NCBI RefSeq assembly: GCF_052162025.1
Contig: NZ_CP197401.1
Location: 3,596,001 to 3,660,000, forward strand
Direction: 5' to 3'
Length of the DNA: 64,000 nucleotides
From: Methylobacter sp015476545
Lineage (GTDB): Bacteria > Pseudomonadota > Gammaproteobacteria > Methylococcales > Methylomonadaceae
Shown here: positions 61,614 to 64,000 of the stretch, in pieces
How the letters are laid out: each line of letters starts with the position of its first letter
Position numbering within the stretch: the stretch's first letter is position 1
Made by a program: the position numbers and the translations under genes
The notes under the pieces: model-generated
Database searches by the model: none
Told to the model about the DNA's origin: nothing
Seen by the model: only the letters and a program-made list of their open reading frames with translations

Positions 61614-61927
61614 CCACAATACCTATTGCATTCACAGCCCGCAGGCGGACCAATTAAGCCGCCTCGTCATGAGCCGTACGCTTAATAATTCTGATACTAG
61701 CGCAGCCTCGCACCTCACAGATGAAGTTAAACATATCGATTCACCCAGATAACGAATCTGTGCAACAGTCAGCCAGTGCCATTGAATTTGTTTCAGTACG
61801 CCGTTAGACTGTTGGTTATATCTCACAGGCCAGCACACGAGATATAACAACTACGAAGAATCTGAGGCTTAAGAAATACTCATCAGAAAACCATCACTAT
61901 TTTTAATGCAATCTACCCAAATCCATT
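61614..61927. other. non-coding gap, no recognised feature
   Basis: This 314-base stretch between the lipoprotein and Hpt genes shows no gene, strong repeat or terminator that I can support. Any promoter of the Hpt gene should lie here. Confidence 0.45.
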
Positions 61928-62305
61928 ATGATGCTATCCACAAAGCAGGCCGCCAGTTATATCAAGATCCTGCTGGATAAAACACGCGGCAATCATTCTC
62001 TTGCTTTAACCATTTTTAAGAAACTATTTGAAGAGCTTCCTGAACAAATCGATGCCATCAAGGATGCACTGGATAGCCAACAGTACTCAGTTGCCCAGCA
62101 AATCACCCATAAATTGCATGGCTCGGCAAGTTTTTGCGGCTTAAACGATATACAAGAACCGGCATGCACTCTGGAAAGCAATTTATTGAATCATGATTAC
62201 GAGTCAGCTAATCGGCATTTCCAAGTATTGCGGCGATGCGTCCTGAATTTTACCAGTCATCAGACTGCCATAATCGCCGAGCTTGTCGATAATTCAAGAC
62301 AATAA
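61928..62305 (+). CDS. stand-alone Hpt (histidine phosphotransfer) protein
   Basis: The 125-residue protein is a single Hpt domain. The phosphorylated histidine is in ITHKLHGSASFCGL, where HKLHGSA matches the Hpt signature. It would pass phosphate between a hybrid kinase and a response regulator, but neither is encoded nearby. The start ATG lies at 61928, and an intrinsic terminator overlaps its stop. Confidence 0.88.
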   Translation: MMLSTKQAASYIKILLDKTRGNHSLALTIFKKLFEELPEQIDAIKDALDSQQYSVAQQITHKLHGSASFCGLNDIQEPACTLESNLLNHDYESANRHFQVLRRCVLNFTSHQTAIIAELVDNSRQ

Positions 62306-62331
62306 AAAAGCCCTTAACGGGCTTTTTTATT
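62301..62331. terminator. intrinsic terminator after Hpt gene
   Basis: AATAAAAAAGCCC pairs with GGGCTTTTTTATT around a short loop, with T runs on both strands. It overlaps the Hpt stop codon and lies between Hpt (plus) and fimV (minus), so it can end both. Confidence 0.9.
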
Positions 62332-62354
62332 GTGGCAAGACTGGCAGGATAGGA

Positions 62355-64000
62355 TTATTTCAACTCATCAAGCAATTCCAGCGCCACCTTTCTCTGCTCC
62401 GACGAGCCTTTTTCATATACCTCATCAGCAATATCCCTGGCCGCCTCGGCATCGCCCATATCAAAATAAGCTTTTGCCAGATCCAGCTTGGTCGCCCATT
62501 CGTCCATATCGGACAACTCGGAAACATAAGACTCGCCGTCCTTCCCTTCTGAAACCGGCATATCCAGATCAAAATTGAACTCAAAATCATCGTGGGCATC
62601 CTTATCCGCATCCGCTGAATTATCGACAGTAAAATCGAAATCCTGGAAATTTAAAGTTGCATCATTATCGTCCAGAGTAATTAAATCAAATTCACCGTCC
62701 TCTTTTGCTTCGGTTTCATTTGACTTGAAATCAAACGATTCAATTTCCTGCTCACGTGCATCGTCTATGCTTTCGCCAAGTGATTCTGCGCCGGCCGAGT
62801 CTTGTGCTAATAGATTTAAATCAAAATCAAGACTGCCATTATTTCCATGATCGTCTTCAACTTCAAGAGCCGTCATGTCAAAATCCAATACAGCATCCTT
62901 GTATTCGGCGGCTTCCTGATCAGAAGAAACGTCAAAAGCCATCGCATCGGAATTTGACAGTTTATCCTCTGTCTCGATTACATCTTGAGCTGGTGATGAA
63001 TCAAACTCAAACATCTCAAAATCCATTTCACCGACATCGTCCGATTCCGCGGTATCAACGTTATGCGCCTCTGTGAAATCGACATGCCTGTTTTCTTCAA
63101 CGACTGCACTTTCATTCAAGACAGGCTCAGAAGAAAACAGCGCGGAATCAGGGCAGATTTCACTACCCATCTCAACAACTTTTGCCCAGAAATCAGGCTC
63201 ATCTTTTTTTCCTGCCGCTGCCAATTCGCTGGCATAAGTCTCAAAAGCCTGTTTATTTTCATTAGAATAGAAAATTTCCAGCAATTTCAACATGCATTCA
63301 TCACGGTCCGGCTGCTCTTTAATGGCATGCCGCATGAGTTCTTCCGCTTGTTGATATCTGCCATAGGCCAGATAAACATCGGCTTCGGAAATCGGGTCAA
63401 TTTCATTCTGATCCGTGTCGAATGCGCCAAAATCACTGGGCGTGAACTCGCTTAAGAAAGAACTTTCGCCAACTGTGCCGACATTATAGGCCATGCTGTC
63501 ATCAACAATCGGCACAGAGAGATTTTCAGAAGTCTCCGTTCTGTTCCTCCAGCTGGACGATGCGAACATGCTCTCCGCGCTCATTTCCTCATCAATCTTG
63601 CGTTTACGCCACCATAGCCAACCCAGCAAGGATAAAACGCCAACCCCCATGCCACCAACGGCCAGATAATAATTATCGGACTCAGGCTCCGGATGAACAA
63701 CCGGCTTAGGCTTAGGCTCAGGTGCTGGCTGAGCCGCCGGCTTGGCTGACTCAACAGCGGCCGGCGGCTGCGCAGGCCGTTGCTGTGCAGCCGGGCTTGC
63801 AGGTTGATTCTGCAATGAGGCAAGCTGTTCATCTTTTAACGCCAGCAATCTTTGCGTCTCAGCCAGCTGATTTTCAAGCTCAGCCAATTTTTGTTGGGCC
63901 GCCGCATCGGTTGCCGCTGCCCCGCTCGTGCCTGTAGGGGCAGCCGCCGTCTCAACCTTCGTCTGTTGTGCGTCAGTTGCTGATTTATCGGCTGTAGGCT
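62355..64000 (-). CDS. fimV: FimV, C-terminal part, running off the window end
   Basis: The frame is open to the right window edge, so the 5' part is missing. The visible part starts with Gln/Ala/Pro-rich sequence with a short coiled coil (ENQLAETQRLLALKDEQLA). It continues through a single membrane segment (LAVGGMGVGVLSLLGWLWWR), a tetratricopeptide (YLAYGRYQQAEELMRHAIKE) and a long, very acidic Asp/Glu/Phe-rich region, and ends with the FimV C-terminal domain WATKLDLAKAYFDMGDAEAA. FimV is a polar hub that controls type IV pili. The LysM-containing N-terminus would lie outside the window. Confidence 0.9.
   Translation of the reverse strand, partial: PTADKSATDAQQTKVETAAAPTGTSGAAATDAAAQQKLAELENQLAETQRLLALKDEQLASLQNQPASPAAQQRPAQPPAAVESAKPAAQPAPEPKPKPVVHPEPESDNYYLAVGGMGVGVLSLLGWLWWRKRKIDEEMSAESMFASSSWRNRTETSENLSVPIVDDSMAYNVGTVGESSFLSEFTPSDFGAFDTDQNEIDPISEADVYLAYGRYQQAEELMRHAIKEQPDRDECMLKLLEIFYSNENKQAFETYASELAAAGKKDEPDFWAKVVEMGSEICPDSALFSSEPVLNESAVVEENRHVDFTEAHNVDTAESDDVGEMDFEMFEFDSSPAQDVIETEDKLSNSDAMAFDVSSDQEAAEYKDAVLDFDMTALEVEDDHGNNGSLDFDLNLLAQDSAGAESLGESIDDAREQEIESFDFKSNETEAKEDGEFDLITLDDNDATLNFQDFDFTVDNSADADKDAHDDFEFNFDLDMPVSEGKDGESYVSELSDMDEWATKLDLAKAYFDMGDAEAARDIADEVYEKGSSEQRKVALELLDELK

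Overview
The window comes from a gammaproteobacterial, nitrogen-fixing methylotroph, most probably a type I methanotroph (Methylococcales). The evidence is an adjacent hexulose-phosphate synthase and hexuloisomerase pair (ribulose monophosphate pathway) with transketolase, transaldolase and a full Entner-Doudoroff set, a nif regulatory cluster with Azotobacter-like gene order, a bacteriohemerythrin, and gammaproteobacterial housekeeping blocks (rpsF-rpsR-DUF2232-rplI, bioBFHCD, fimV). No methane monooxygenase gene lies in the window, so methanotrophy itself is inferred and the genus is not assigned.

Layout. 1-6.5 kb is an accessory region: an IS110-family transposase, dispersed palindromic repeats (one interrupted by a second element), a LysE-family exporter gene broken by an in-frame amber codon, a GFA-family protein between two copies of a short repeat, and an AbiE-like nucleotidyltransferase/winged-helix pair with ATTCGCGAAT operator-like palindromes. 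7.3-20.8 kb is a nitrogen-fixation block. On the minus strand it reads nifL, nifA, a cheR-like gene, nifB, fdxN, nifO-like and nifQ. On the plus strand, divergent from nifL, is rnfABCDGEH, an ion-coupled complex expected to deliver low-potential electrons to nitrogenase. Sigma-54 promoters with NifA upstream sites (TGT-N10-ACA) are visible before both nifB and rnfA.

21-39 kb is a central carbon block: tal, an unusual repeat-bearing membrane protein, tkt, phi and hps on the minus strand; then a HAD phosphatase, convergent dhaK and dhaL, a PfkB kinase, zwf-pgl-edd-eda, rpiA, rpe and an inositol-phosphatase-family gene. Together these fix formaldehyde onto ribulose 5-phosphate, cleave hexose phosphate by the ED route and regenerate pentose phosphate.

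39.6-45.9 kb is the best candidate for an undescribed system. It is a run of minus-strand genes encoding a FimV-like TPR protein, a degenerate-receiver protein, an MglA-like small GTPase, two roadblock-like or associated proteins, a protoglobin-type haem sensor, an Aer-like PAS protein and a PhnD-like binding protein with no signal peptide, with a bacteriohemerythrin gene just upstream. It looks like an oxygen/redox-linked GTPase switch, possibly for polarity or motility.

46-64 kb is mostly housekeeping: bioBFHCD, comF, waaA, the S6/S18/L9 ribosomal cluster, a CorC-type transporter, an FHA protein, radA, a YgjP-type metallopeptidase whose coding region seems to extend upstream of any canonical start, a truncated haemoglobin, a Bax-inhibitor-1 family protein, a lipoprotein with amphipathic repeats, an Hpt protein, and the 3' part of fimV running off the window end. 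No tRNA, rRNA or CRISPR array was seen.
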